From NCBI RefSeq assembly GCF_002575655.3, contig NC_053038.3, positions 145,468,885-145,532,884 on the forward strand: DNA of 64,000 nucleotides, written 5' to 3'. A program made the translations under genes and the position numbers. Below the pieces are notes generated by a model. It searched no databases. It saw nothing but the letters and a program-made list of their open reading frames with translations, and was not told the DNA's origin. Source of the DNA: Aegilops tauschii subsp. strangulata (taxonomy: Eukaryota; Streptophyta; Magnoliopsida; Poales; Poaceae). This document shows, one piece after another, positions 31,101-42,288 of the stretch (the first letter of the stretch is position 1; each line of letters begins with the position of its first letter).

Positions 31101-32278
31101 AGAGAGATCGTGGAGCAGGGGGGCGACTAGTGCGTGGCTCAGCGATGCAGAGGGAGCCAGGGTCAGGTCGCGTCGCGTGCGGCAGTGCGGCGTGTCGGCG
31201 TAGTGCGCGCGCGTGCAAAACGTGCGCCCAGAGCACGCACGGCACCTGTTCGACGCAATGCCAGCGCGCTCTAGAGTTCGAGGGTGGAGCTGGCACTGCA
31301 CAGGACGGAGGTAGGGGTAGCAAGGCACTCAGTGGACAAGGTGGGTAGGTCAGGGGTTCAAGTCCATAGTGCAAACTAGAGAGCTTGCCAAAAGTGGCTG
31401 TGCACACCAGGTGTTCGACAGAATGCCAGATGCACATAGGCAACTCTTGGAGTGGCCAAAAACTCCAGATCAGTGCCTCCTTAGACACAGGAGATAGTGG
31501 TAGGGTCAGTTTGGCAAAAACAGAAAGTTGATAGTGCAAGGTTTGCAAAACTCCAGTTCTGGACAGAAAACAGAAGGGTTTAGGGCATGCACTTCAAAAC
31601 CTCCAATGAGCCCAATCTCTTGGACTTAAGAGTTTGGTAGGGAGGGCTACAAGTAGGAGAAAGCTCAGGTTCACTAGAGCAAGGAAAAATATGGTTGCAG
31701 TACAAATCACCAATTTGGACCAGAAAGCAAAAGAGGTTGATCCACTCAAATTTTCCAAAGAACATCATTGGGTTTTTGCTTGAAGATGAGTTGTATGCAT
31801 CCACTGTCATCTCCAAATACTTGGAAGAATTTTTGAAGAAATATTTAAATGGGTTGATGTGCAAAAGTGCCTACTGGACCAGATTGGAAAAATTGGTGTA
31901 GAGCTCAAAATCTCCAATGGCCAGAAGGTATCTTTGCATAAAAGTGATGTGGAAACATCACATGACATCCCCAAATTTTGGTGGAATTTTTAAAAGCATT
32001 TGTCAAGTGGTTGTAGTGCAAATAGGCCCCAAATACAAAAGGAATCATTTTAAAGAGATAAAGCTTTTTGAATAAATAAATCTTGCAACATTTGAATCCA
32101 CTGATAAATAATGGTTTTATAAAAGAGAGTAAACAAATCCAACAATACCTTTGAAGGTTTCTCCCACTAGAGGCAAAAATCCAAAATCACAAAAGGTAGA
32201 ACTTAACAATTTGGAAAAGTTTTATTTCCTGGCAACATTTTAATAAATAAAATGAGGCCAAAATTTTGGGGTGTCACA
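28175..32278 (-). repeat. Family-2 LTR d (5' LTR), 4104 bp
   Basis: It starts TGTCACGACC and ends GGTGTCACA, nearly identical to LTR c. The tandem array is at about 28690-28868 and the promoter TATA on the minus strand at 30857-30866. Transcription of the nested element would start just below 30830. Confidence 0.92.
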
Positions 32279-32668
32279 GGTTTGCGAGCACGGTCACAAA
32301 ACCTCCAAGGTTGGTGGCTGTGGTTTCATTGTGAACAATGGGGCCAGGCATCGCGGCTTGGTTTGAGAAAGAGGCTGTGTTGTGCTGTGTTGAGGCTAGT
32401 GTGCCCTTTTTATAGAAAAAGGGGACGGAGTCTTCCTTCGCACGCTTGCGAATGAGACCTTTTAGGTGTCGGTCACTGGCGCGTGATCGACAGGCTAGGC
32501 TGATAGGTTGGGCACCGACTGCCAAAAGCGTCGGGGTCACTGTGTGGCTATCTTACATGAGAAGCTTGGCCGGGGTTGGGTTAAGGTCTGGTGGGTTGGT
32601 TAACCTAGGTTTATTGACCTGGCTAAGATAGGGTTAGCCAATGGTCAGCCTGGCTCTAATACCAAGTC
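32279..32668 (-). mobile_element. Rest of family-1 internal region 2 (ORF A 5' end, leader, primer site)
   Basis: Beginning with the GGTTT target repeat, this holds the first codons of ORF A (ATG at 32351), its TATA box (about 32408-32418) and the leader. The primer site is at 32652-32664 with one mismatch. It matches 14190-14577 closely. Confidence 0.88.
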
Positions 32669-35600
32669 TGTCAGGACCGTTTTTTCGGGATATTAATTCT
32701 CCAGAAAATGGCCCTTGTGGTCACCAGCCCCAGGATTACTGTTAGCTGATGAGGCACTAACTTGATACAGAAATTCCAAGCAAAGTACAAAATATGTAGT
32801 ACAAGACCATTGTGGCCTATGAGTACAACACTTGGTTTCTAGTGGTTTATGGCGGAAGCGGTTTGTGGTTCATCTGCGCCTATGGGACTCCATTTCCCAC
32901 AAGAACAGCTGACCAGGATAAATCCTATCTTCGCGAGGCTGCTATCACCTTTACATGGGTTCCAGGGCTGTTGTCGTAACGCTCTTCTGCACGCAAGAAA
33001 TCTGGCCAAGACAATAGCCAGGAACAAGCCAGTGAGTACGTTTGAATGTACTCGCAAACATTACGAACACGGGTATAATATAACAAGGGGTAATCATGCT
33101 CCGAAATATTCTATGATCATAACGTCAGTCACAAAGTGAACAAAATTCATGATGCACGCATGCAGGTTATTCATGTAAAATGCATTACGGGAGTAGGAAT
33201 AGAATGCACCGATCGAGTGTTTGAAGTGACGCCTCGAGGGGAAAATAAAATAAATCCTGCCTTAGTCGGGCGTCTGGGCAACATCACATAAAGGGCTTAT
33301 AGATAAAAGAAATAACAAGCATGCCACAGTCGGGCGTCTATGCGACACCACATAAAGGGCTTATAAATAAAAGGAATAGCAAGCATGCCATAGTCGGGCG
33401 TCTGAGCGACACCACATAAAGGGCTTATAAATCATAGAAATGACAGGCATGCCACAGTCGGGCGTCTGAGCGACACCACATAAAGGGCTTATAGATAATA
33501 ATTAAATAACAAGCATGCCGCAGTCGGGCGTCTGAGCGACACCACATAGAGGGCTTATATAAGAATGATCACAGTGAATATCCAGGAGGTAGAACCGTCC
33601 CAGGGATAGTCAATAATTCAAATAAAGTAAATGGTTAGTCCACAATAATAATAATCATAATCCACATGTGTCACGGTTCATCATCAATGTTCTGGTTTAG
33701 CAGTTTTTCCTCCGAAGACCGACACTAAGACCGACACTTGACCCATCCCAGACTGTAGTCCTTAACCATGGACACGGCTATTCGAATAGATGTATAATCT
33801 CTGCAGAGGGTGTACTCTTTACCCACGGGTAACGGATTTCTTTAGTCCATCGGGACTAATTCCGTCTACGGTCTTTTAATTGAAAACACGCCTGACCTGC
33901 ACACACCAGCTTAACTTACCGGTGTCTGGAACCACCCACGACACCTGTCAAGCAAAACTCTAACTGGGGAGGCTACAACCTCGACGTAGCATGGGACCAC
34001 AAAAATTATACCGCGTGCAAACTACGGGAGCTACCCCTTCGGCTACAACCGAACACCCATGCCCCCTGACCGGATGACTGGCTTTAAAACATGGCCATGG
34101 GACCCTCATCACGGCCTCTCTGTACGGTGTGTGCTAGAAAGGGGTTGACAACTTACTGAACCGTACCCTACCTATGGCAGGGACAAGTGGTAGTACGAAG
34201 CAAGTATGGGGGTTACTGGAACAAGACTCGATCTACGGCCGACTCAGGAGGTTCAAGTATTCTCCGTATGATTAGCACAACCAACAATATTTCCATTAAC
34301 AAATAAACTGACCACTCATCAAGCCTCACCATGCCATACCGGACATACTCGTCTCGACGAGGAACTAGGGACAAGCTCGTGCCTACCCAAGACCGCGACT
34401 TTCCCGGCTTCCTTCCGGTATGCATGAGAAGCTTACGAGGATGATTACCATCACCAGCATATCCATTTCTAACAGCAAAGCATCTCCAATATGCAACCAT
34501 GCGTATGATTTTATCGTCATAAAAAAAATAACGTATGCTCCAAGTCAAAGTAGTGTTGTAACCGTATCAAAACACCACACGAAAATATTAAGCCAGAGTT
34601 CAGAATGCTTGCCTTTAGGTTGTGGAGAGGAAGTGTGCATTCCAAAACATTTTTGAAAGTTTTCTTCTCTCTCCATTTCCTATCTTGAAAAATATTCAAA
34701 TAACATATATTTCAGAAAAAGTTGTCCTAAATATTTTTGAAATATATCTTAAAATAAACTAGATGAAATTTGAGAGAGGTAGGAAAAAGAATCAACTCAT
34801 TTGGAGTTTTATTTTAAAAGATATAGCCAGTCAAAGTTCTGTTTTTAATAAAAGCAGAAAAGAAAACGTTTCGGGGGAAACTACGCTTTCGAAGCAGAGG
34901 AGACGTACTCGGGACTTTGCGCTTCCACTAAAGCCAGCATGGGTGGCGCGTGGGTCACTGACAGTGGGTCCAGGGGGCCCACTGGTCAGGTTTGACTAGT
35001 CCCTCTGTCCCTCCTCTCTCTCTGCCCGAGCGGAGGCGGGACTCCGACGATCGCCGTCGATGAATGGCAGCTCCCCACGGGGCCCCGAGGGCAGGGATGG
35101 ACCCGCCAGTCTAGGGCGGTCCTCCCGGTGGGCGCTAGGCAAGTGGGGACGGAGGAAGTCACAGGCGGCGAGCTCCGCGGCGGACGGTGGTTCGGGAGCA
35201 AATGGGGCTTCGGGCTATGGTGGTCCTTGGTCGAGGCTGAGGCGCTGGGCAGCTCGGCAAGACCATCGGGAGACGGGTGGTGGTGTTGGAAGGACGGGGG
35301 AGGGTCTGGTGGCGACGCATTGCACTGGATTGTGGCGGCGACCGAACTGGCCGGAGACGGGGAAGAAAGCTTCCCGACGTCGATTGCTGGGTGTTGGGGC
35401 ACTAGGGGGATAGAACGAGGTTGCCTGAGTGCTTGGTCGAGCTCGGGGTCCCCTTATATAGGCGTTCGAGTTCGGTCCCGCGGCGGCCGTGGATAGGATC
35501 GCCGGCGACCGCTGTTCTGTAGCTGCAGGGCGACGTGGCGGCGACAAGCGCGTGCCGACGAGCTTGTGGATAGGCTCGGGCTATTCCCAGGGGGCAGCTG

Positions 35601-36883
35601 GCGCGCGCGGGTGGCTTGGGCGGCGCCGTCCATGGCAGAGCCCGCTGCCGACGCCGGCGTGCCGCCAAGGGAGCCCTGACGGCGGCGCTGTAGGGCGCCA
35701 GGGGGCTTGGAGGGTTCTGGCGAGTGGGCGAGGGCAGGGCGTGGCTCTGCAGCCGAGCAAGGGCCAGGGGTGTGACGCGGCGACCCGTGCGCACGCACGT
35801 GCAAAACGCGCGCTCCGGCCGCGCCCAGAGCACGCACGCCAGGTGCTCGATGAAAAGCCAGCGCGTGCTAGAGGGCTAGGGTGATGCTGGTAGTTAACAG
35901 GCCAGGGTTAGGGATAGCTAGGAGCTTAGTGGACAAGCTCGATGGGTCAGGGGCTCAAGTCCATAATGCAAACTAGAAAACATGCCAAAACTGTTCCTGC
36001 ACACAGGGTGTTTGACAGAATGACATGGGCATCTATGCAACTCTTGGGGTGGCCAAAATCTCCAGACCCTAGTCTCTTTAGGAGCTAAAGAAGGTGGTAA
36101 GGTTAGTTTGGCAAAAACAGAAACTTGTTAGTGCAAGTTTCTGAGAAAACCAGTTTTGGGCAGAAACTAAAAGCTATCAATGCACGCACTAAAAATCCTC
36201 CAATGGGTCCAATCTCTTGGACTTAAGGGTTTGGTAGGGAGGACTACTAGCAGGAAAAAGCTCATGGGCACTAGAGCAAAATAAAATAGGGTTGTAGTAC
36301 AAATCACCAAACTGGACCAGAATGAAGATGAGGTTGATTCACTCAAATTTTTCAAAGAACATCACTGGGTTTTTGCATGAAGCTGAATTATGTGCATCTA
36401 CTAACATCTCCAAACACTTGGAAGAATTTTTAGGGAAATATTTAAATAGGTTGTAGTGCGAAAATACCTACTGGACCAGATTTGAAAAATTGATGTAGAG
36501 CTCAAAATCTCCAATGGCCAAAAGATGTTTTTGCATAAAAGTGATGTGGAAACATCACATGACATCCCCAAATTTTGGTGAAAATTTTAAATGCATTAAT
36601 CAAATGGTTGCAGTGCAAAAGAGGCTCCAAATTTTTGGAAGATCATTTTAAAAGAATAAAACTCAGCCAAAACAATTATGCAAATAAATCCACTGATAGA
36701 GAATTGTTTAATTGAGAGTGTATACAAGTCCAATAATACTTTTGGAAAGTTTCCACTTGAGTTAAAAACCCACAATATTAAAGAGAAGAGGGGTTCTGAA
36801 ATCAAGAGAGAAATCCAGAAAAATTTAATTTCCTGGCAAAATTTTAATTAATAAAACAAGGTCAAAATTTTTGGGGTGTTACA
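32669..36883 (-). repeat. Family-1 LTR e (5' LTR), 4215 bp
   Basis: It starts TGTCAGGACC and ends GGTGTTACA, followed by the AGTTT target duplication at 36884. The tandem array is at about 33254-33565, the empty CACTA site near 34121-34136 and the TATA box on the minus strand at 35452-35463. Confidence 0.92.
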
Positions 36884-36888
36884 AGTTT
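36884..36888. repeat. 5-bp target site duplication AGTTT (right)
   Basis: It matches 3322-3326 exactly and closes the compound insertion. Confidence 0.9.
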
Positions 36889-37559
36889 TTCCCCTTTTAG
36901 GCGACTCGGCCTCAAAGTGTATGGAGGCTGTCCTCTTCTTTCTTCCCCCCCGCTGGGGATTCGTCTTCCTCCTCCTCCTTGTCCTCTTCAGAGGCAGAAC
37001 GGGCATTGGAGCCTTCGGATATTGTGTCCGAAGTGTGGCGGCGACGAAGGCCGCCCCGGGTCTTTTTGTCCTCCTTCTCGGCCTTCTTCTTCGGTGCCTT
37101 GTAAGGCGCCGGGACCAGCATCTTCGTCAGAAGTGGGCCGGTCGGTTCTTCGGGCAGTGGGGCCGGACAGTGGATCCGCTCCGCCTTCTTTGTCCAGCGC
37201 TAGGAGAGTTGTGGAAAACACATTAAGCATTTCCCTTGGGTTATGCGGATAAAACGTATGATGACTTACCGAGCTTGCAAGGCGGGACAGTTGGTACCCG
37301 CGGTCCTCGGCTGAGTCCGGCCATGATTTGTCGGACTTGAAAAGCACCTTCCAGATGTCTTTGTGCGAGGAGCCAAAGAGCTCTCGCAGGGTCTAGTGCT
37401 TGGCCGGATCGAATTCCCGTAGATTGCAAGTCCGGTGTTGACAAGGCAGGATCCGGCTAACTAACATCACCCGGACTACATTGACAAGTTCGATGTTCTT
37501 GTCTTCCATATCTTTAACGCTCGTCTGGAGCATCGACAGTTCTTTGGACGAAGACTAGT

Positions 37560-38138
37560 TCAGGCCCATCTTGGCCCAGGACGTAAGCCGCAGAGGTGCT
37601 CCGGATCGGAACTCGGGAGCAGCGGCCCATTCCGTGCCGCGCGGCTCAGTGATGTAAACCACTGCTGTTGCCACTCTTTGATGGAATCATTAAAAGTACC
37701 TATTGGCCATGTGACGTTAGGTATCTTGCTCACCATAGCGCCCCCGCACTCGGCGTGCTCGCCGCTCACAACCTTGGGCTTCACATTAAAGATCTTAAGC
37801 CATAAGCCGAAGTGTGGTAAGATGCGGAGAAAAGCCTCGCACACGATGATGCATGTCGAGATGTTGAGGAAGGAATTGGGGGATAGATCATGAAAATCTA
37901 TCCCATAATAATACATGATGCCGCGAACGAATGGGTGGAGGGGAAACCCTAGCCCGCGGACAAAATGAGGGAGGAATACAACCCCCTCGTGGGGTTCCGG
38001 AGTAGGGACGATCTGTCCTGCCGTCGGGAGACGGTGGCTGATTTTCTTGGCTAGGTACCCGGCCTCCCGAAGCTTTTTGATATCCTTCTCCCGGACAGTA
38101 GAGGCCATCCACCTGCCTCCTGCTCCGGATCCGGACAT
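37560..38138 (-). pseudogene. Antisense ORF of Fatima-like element (Transposase_28-like), truncated
   Basis: The ATG at 38138 gives MSGSGAGGRWMASTVREKD, then EAGYLAKKISHRLP, GVVFLPHFVRGLGFPLHPF, VRGIMYYYGIDFHDLSPNS, EAFLRILPHFGLWLKIF and NVKPKVV. This is the 'putative gypsy type transposon' domain (PF04195 as I remember it), common in grass Gypsy elements as an extra ORF antisense to gag-pol. After 192 codons a stop ends it. Homologous-looking sequence continues downstream in other frames (36988-37444), so this copy is broken; the 33.5 kb insertion splits it further. A TATA box lies at 38251-38260. Its role in the element is not known. Confidence 0.72.
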
Positions 38139-38250
38139 TTTCGGAAGGCCTTTGTGGGCGGAGAAGACGAATGCTCGGGCGCTGGAGCTCGAGCGAAGGG
38201 GAATGGATCGGGAAGAAGAAAGCGTGGGTGCAAAAGGGAGTCCTTATCCC

Positions 38251-38260
38251 CTTATAAAGG
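38251..38260 (-). promoter_or_regulatory. TATA box of the antisense ORF
   Basis: Minus strand GCCTTTATAAGGGG, about 115 bp before the ATG at 38138. The ORF therefore seems to have a promoter separate from the LTR. Confidence 0.5.
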
Positions 38261-38689
38261 CAGCAGGGATTCTGCACCTCCCCACTTGCTTGGTAAACTC
38301 GCTTATTCCCCAAGCACCGTGATTGATGGCGCGGTTGGGTTACCCACACCCGTATTGATGAGAATCCCGTGATAAGGGCACACGATCTCTCCTTCGATAA
38401 GACGTGCCAGGAAAACCGCCTCGCAATATGTGCAGTAGCTGGTTGAGAAAAACGGTTCGAATAATGACCGGGCCATGGCGTGATGTCACACTATGAAATT
38501 TGTCAGCAGATTAGATTTGTGGGAAATTGTTCTCTCTACGGTGGTATGTGGAATTTGTTTTGCAGAGCCGGACACGATCCTTGTGTTCAAAATCTTCTAT
38601 GGAGTATTCGGAGGAGGAACCCGCCTTGCAATGCCGAAGACAATTTGCGTGCCGGACTCATCGTCATTGAAGCCTGGTTCAGGGGCTAC

Positions 38690-39158
38690 TGAGGGAGTCC
38701 TGGATTAGGGGGTCCTCGGCAGCCGGACTATAGACTTTGGCCGGACTGTTGGCTATGAAGATACAAGATTGAAGACATCGTCCCGTGTCCGGATGGGACT
38801 CTCCTTTGCTTGGAAGGCAAGCCTGGCAATTCGGATATGTAGATCGCCTCCCTTGTAACCGACTCTGTGTAACCCTAGCCCCCTCCAGTGTCTATATAAA
38901 CGGGAGGGTTTAGTCCGTAGGACAACAACAATCATAATCATAGGCTAGCTTCTAGGGTTTATCCTCTACGATCTCGTGGTAGATCAACTCTTGTAATACT
39001 CATATCATAAAGATCAATCAAGTAGGAAGTAGGGTATTACCTCCATCGAGAGGGCCCGAACCTGGGTAAACATTGTGTCCCCCGCCTCCTGTTACCATCC
39101 GCCTTAGACGTATAGTTCGGGACCCCCTACCCGAGATCCACCGGTTTTGACACCGACA
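38690..39158 (+). repeat. Fatima-like 3' LTR (copy 2), 469 bp
   Basis: TGAGGGAGTCC...GACACCGACA, nearly identical to 423-891 with about ten differences by eye. It sits at the 3' end of the interrupted Fatima-like element. Confidence 0.82.
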
Positions 39159-40569
39159 GGCGTGAGGATGTCGTTGATGGATCCGTATGTATCTTTATCT
39201 TTTCGTCAAATCCATGTAGTAGTATATGCTACTACTAGTAATTATCTTACCTTTCGCATCAACTTCATAATTTTCGTACGTACTCCATGCATGAACCGTG
39301 CCAGAAGCAAACTTCTCATTGCTCTACGAAAAATCGTTATTTATATCTATCGGTTGCGCCATGCAGCAGAACCAAATTTAACAAGTTACAAGTTCAAAAG
39401 GAAAAGCCTTCCGTGTTCATGTCGCACCCCCACACGGTTGGTCCGGCACGCGGCTCAAGGGGGAATGCGTGTTGTGTTGCACTTTCACTTACAAGTGGGA
39501 CCGCAGTTGAGAAAACCTACTATCGGCAAACCCCCACCCTGCCCACCGCGCGATGGCTGAGAAAATAGGAGGGAGAACACATGGCTGTAGCATGGAATCC
39601 AAGAAAATTGGTGTCATATGGGACTCGTGTGGCTGGCTTATGCCGTACTGCTAGACCTGAATGCTAGTTATGGCCCATGCCACCCCACTATATTGAGGTG
39701 CTGGTTACGTAGAGCGAACACATTATCTCTCCAGGAGTATGGTACACCACTAGTACTACTCACATTGTCGCAAAATTTCTTGGAGTTCGTGCTCAGCCCT
39801 TCTCTCTCTCTCTTCTTAGCCATCCAGTAGACGCGCGGAGCCCATCGTCTGCTTGCTCACATGCGGTCCCACATGTCACTGAAAACGCAAGATGACCCAC
39901 TGAACTTGGACATATTTCACCTCGACGTGCTAGTGATGAAAAACAAATCCAATAAAGATCTTCGGTGGGTGATTTTGGAGTTACTCAAGAGCAAGATTCT
40001 ATTTACACTTTAACCCAAGATGCACATCACGTGGCTTCAACTAGCACTCCATTTTCATGCATGATACGACATGGATGTTGGATGTCCCACGTGTTGGCAA
40101 AAGGAGGAAGGACTCGACCAAATCTTCTCCACATTTAGAGCGGAGGAATAGGAAACACGGCAGGCCCTGTGCCTACATCATACTATGTACAAGCCCACCT
40201 CACGCAGTCATGCTATCACCATATTTCTTGGCCTCCATGCGACGCCTAGCTCTAGTTTATCTAACTAGACCTAACTATTATGCTTGCATACTCCAATATT
40301 AGGTTGGTTCTATGTGTTGTGGCAAGTTCATATAACCGGATGCTGGCTATGCTACTACAGTACTCACACTCCAAGAAGTGAGTCGAAAACCATTCAGAAA
40401 TTGAGTTTATGATATGCATATGCAAATGTACCATTCATTACATACAACAAGTCATCAACACACAACGATAATGAGGATACATGTTGGATTATAGATTAGT
40501 TCCAACAAAACATTCTAGTAAATACTAAAGTTTTCATCACACAACAAATAACAAGCAATGAAATGAACT
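39159..40569. other. Non-coding flank (copy 2) with repeat R
   Basis: It is the equivalent of 892-2301. It contains repeat R at about 39424-39742 including the empty transposon site TTCACTTACAAGTGGG near 39484-39500. Nothing else is recognisable. Confidence 0.6.
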
Positions 40570-41974
40570 TCAGCTCAACCAATCCTCGGCGTTGGAAATG
40601 CTTGCTTTGAACCATAGGTAAGCCTCTGGGAAGGGCCAGCTATTGTCAATCTCGAGACCAACTTAGGACTGATTATCCAGGCTAGAGCGGCCTATATTAG
40701 GACGCATGTTGTGATAGCCACGGTAGGGAACCATAGCAATGTCCAAGGTATAGATATAGTCGCTTCTCATAAATGTTAGTAATGGTGTGCCAACAGCAGC
40801 TGGATCGCCTTTCACCATCAGTGGATAGTTTAGTCCAAGGAAGAGCGAGTTTTCTCCAAGATTATCAATATTGAACTAGGGAGAAGGTGCTGGCGGTAGC
40901 ACACTAGTATCCATCCCGAATACCCTGCAAGGGATGTTGGAATAGGTTCAGAGAGCCTGACCATGGGAGACAACACCTGCTTCCTTAGTAACATCAGTAG
41001 TGCCCTGTATACAGACAAGAAGAGGTGATCCATCGAAATAAGTTGCCAAGCAGCACTGAGTATATAAGTCCACCTCATCCTCATGCTCGTCATCACCATC
41101 GTCATCTCCCCCTTGGTTATAAAATTTTTCAAGTATAGGTGGTGTAATGTTCACAGGACCTTGGAAACACAAGAAGGTTAATTAGTAAAGGGAAACTAGC
41201 TAACCCACACACATGTGGATGAAATAATTATAATTACGGTGGAACACAAACATACCGAAATCATCAGGATTCCATGCAAAAATAGTGCCATGAGTGGTGG
41301 CAGCAAACACAAGACCCTCGTATTGAAATGCATCACAGTTCACATCCGTGTACAGAAACTGATTTTTGAGCAATATCCATGGAGGTGTGGAAGTAAGGAC
41401 GGCAACAAGCTTGTCGAAGATAGCAACAACTTGATAGTTCGCGTAATCCCAAGAGCGGCCGGGAACACAACAAATTGCTCTCTTCTTAGATGACAGTCAC
41501 CATGATCGTACTTGTATATACGTAGACCATATGTGTTCTCAAACTCTGGGCACTCTGAGATTTTTGGAAGTGGAACCCGGTGACGAGTGTACACATTAAC
41601 AAGTTCCCACTCGCAGTTGTGCCCCATATAAACAACCCAATCTCCATTTGTGCTTGACCAATCCTTATCCTTAAACGATGGCGTCTTAACATCACATGTA
41701 TCATTATCAAGCGGCATCAACTTGCACAAGGCATGGCTTCCATCGTCTGCGTGCCAGCGAGCAAGGTCATGGCAAAAAAGATAGGGGAGATCAAACCGCT
41801 CCTGGACCCTTGGGATCTTTGTAATGATGCTATTAGTTGAGTCGAGAATGGTCGTGAATGAACCTGCCATGCTAGCCCAGTGATGACTGCGCACTGATCA
41901 ATGAGTTCCTCCACCACGTCATCTTTCAGATTGGGGCAAGAATAACGGGGTCGTTTCCAGCCTGTTCCCTCCAT
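40570..41974 (-). pseudogene. DUF295 F-box pseudogene, full length but broken
   Basis: Exon 1 is 41257-41974 or so (ATG at 41974, MEGTGWKRPRYSCPN then a degenerate F-box DDVVEELIDQ), the intron 41160-41255 (GT...AG), exon 2 40570-41159. The DUF295 beta-propeller is readable: IPRVQERFDLPYLFCHDLAR, GDWVVYMGHNCEWELVNVY, LRIYKYDHGDCHLR, NQFLYTDVNCDAFQYEG, FAATTHGTIFAWNPDDF, an acidic loop, and the C-terminal FPEAYLWFKASI. There are frameshifts near 41850-41895 and near 41360, and stops in exon 2, one of them (NQS-stop-VG) private to this copy. Such genes encode SCF ubiquitin-ligase substrate receptors. This one cannot make a full protein. Confidence 0.85.
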
Positions 41975-42225
41975 GGAGAAGATGATCAAACAAAGGAAGA
42001 AGGAACGGTGAAGCCAAATGGAGGAGAGAGGAAGAGCGTGCAACAGCAGTTCCAAATCGAGAGGGAAAGGCGAAGAGGCGGTGGACGGCTGCCATGGTAC
42101 ACTAAGAGGCTAGTGGGGAGCGAATGGTTGTCACAGAGGTCACACACTGACGACAAGGCCGTCCTGTCAGACCTAGCGCCCACGCGGGATGGCCTCCATC
42201 CCCTACAAGAGCGAAGATACTTCGC

Positions 42226-42288
42226 ACCCCCACACGGTTGGTCTGCCAGGCCGCTAGGGAAACATGTGTTGTCTTGCATCTTCACTTA
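42226..42288. repeat. Diverged copy of repeat R, left part
   Basis: CACCCCCACACGGTTGGTC...TTCACTTA matches about 1156-1225. It continues at 43366 after the transposon insertion. With the copy at 39424-39742 it forms direct repeats flanking the F-box pseudogene. Confidence 0.6.

Larger units (their letters stand above)
20694..32278 (-). mobile_element. Nested non-autonomous Tekay-like element, sister family 2 (11.6 kb)
   Basis: It is a complete element with LTRs 20694-24799 and 28175-32278, a tRNA-Met primer site at 28158-28170 and a polypurine tract next to LTR c. Target duplication: CGTTT at 20689-20693 and GGTTT at 32279-32283, one mismatch; the uninterrupted target GGTTTGCGAGC is seen at 14190. 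The LTRs differ at only scattered sites by eye, so it is younger than its host. It carries ORF A, ORF B and an extra 1.1 kb block with a short ORF on the opposite strand. gag and pol are absent. Confidence 0.92.
3327..36883 (-). mobile_element. Compound non-autonomous Tekay-like LTR retrotransposon (LTR-int-LTR-int-LTR)
   Basis: Three copies of a 4.2 kb LTR (3327-12303 with a CACTA inside, 14578-18802, 32669-36883) enclose two internal regions (12304-14577; 18803-20693 plus 32279-32668). One AGTTT target duplication flanks the whole. The primer site next to LTRs 2 and 3 matches the tRNA-Met type (TGGTATCAGAGCC on the minus strand). The polypurine tract is AAGGGGGG, preceded by a relic of a Tekay/Del pol 3' end (minus-strand text beginning CTCGAGGACGAG). 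gag and pol are absent; two related ORFs (A, B) occupy the internal space. The three-LTR structure is best explained by unequal exchange between LTRs. A second element (20694-32278) is nested in the second internal region. Confidence 0.88.
36889..38689 (+). mobile_element. Fatima-like internal region, right piece
   Basis: It continues 2846-3321 after the 33.5 kb insertion and leads into the 3' LTR. The left part encodes, on the minus strand, Lys/Glu-rich segments (KKKAEKEDKK, EEDKEEEEDE). The right part holds an antisense ORF (37560-38138). From 38268 on it equals window positions 1-422. Confidence 0.78.
38268..41113 (+). repeat. Tandem duplication, copy 2
   Basis: It is the partner of 1-2845 at an offset of 38267-38268. 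Identity ends at 41113 (CATCTCCCCCT), after which the F-box exon continues normally. Copy 2 therefore has the ancestral right side and copy 1 the rearranged one. Confidence 0.93.
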
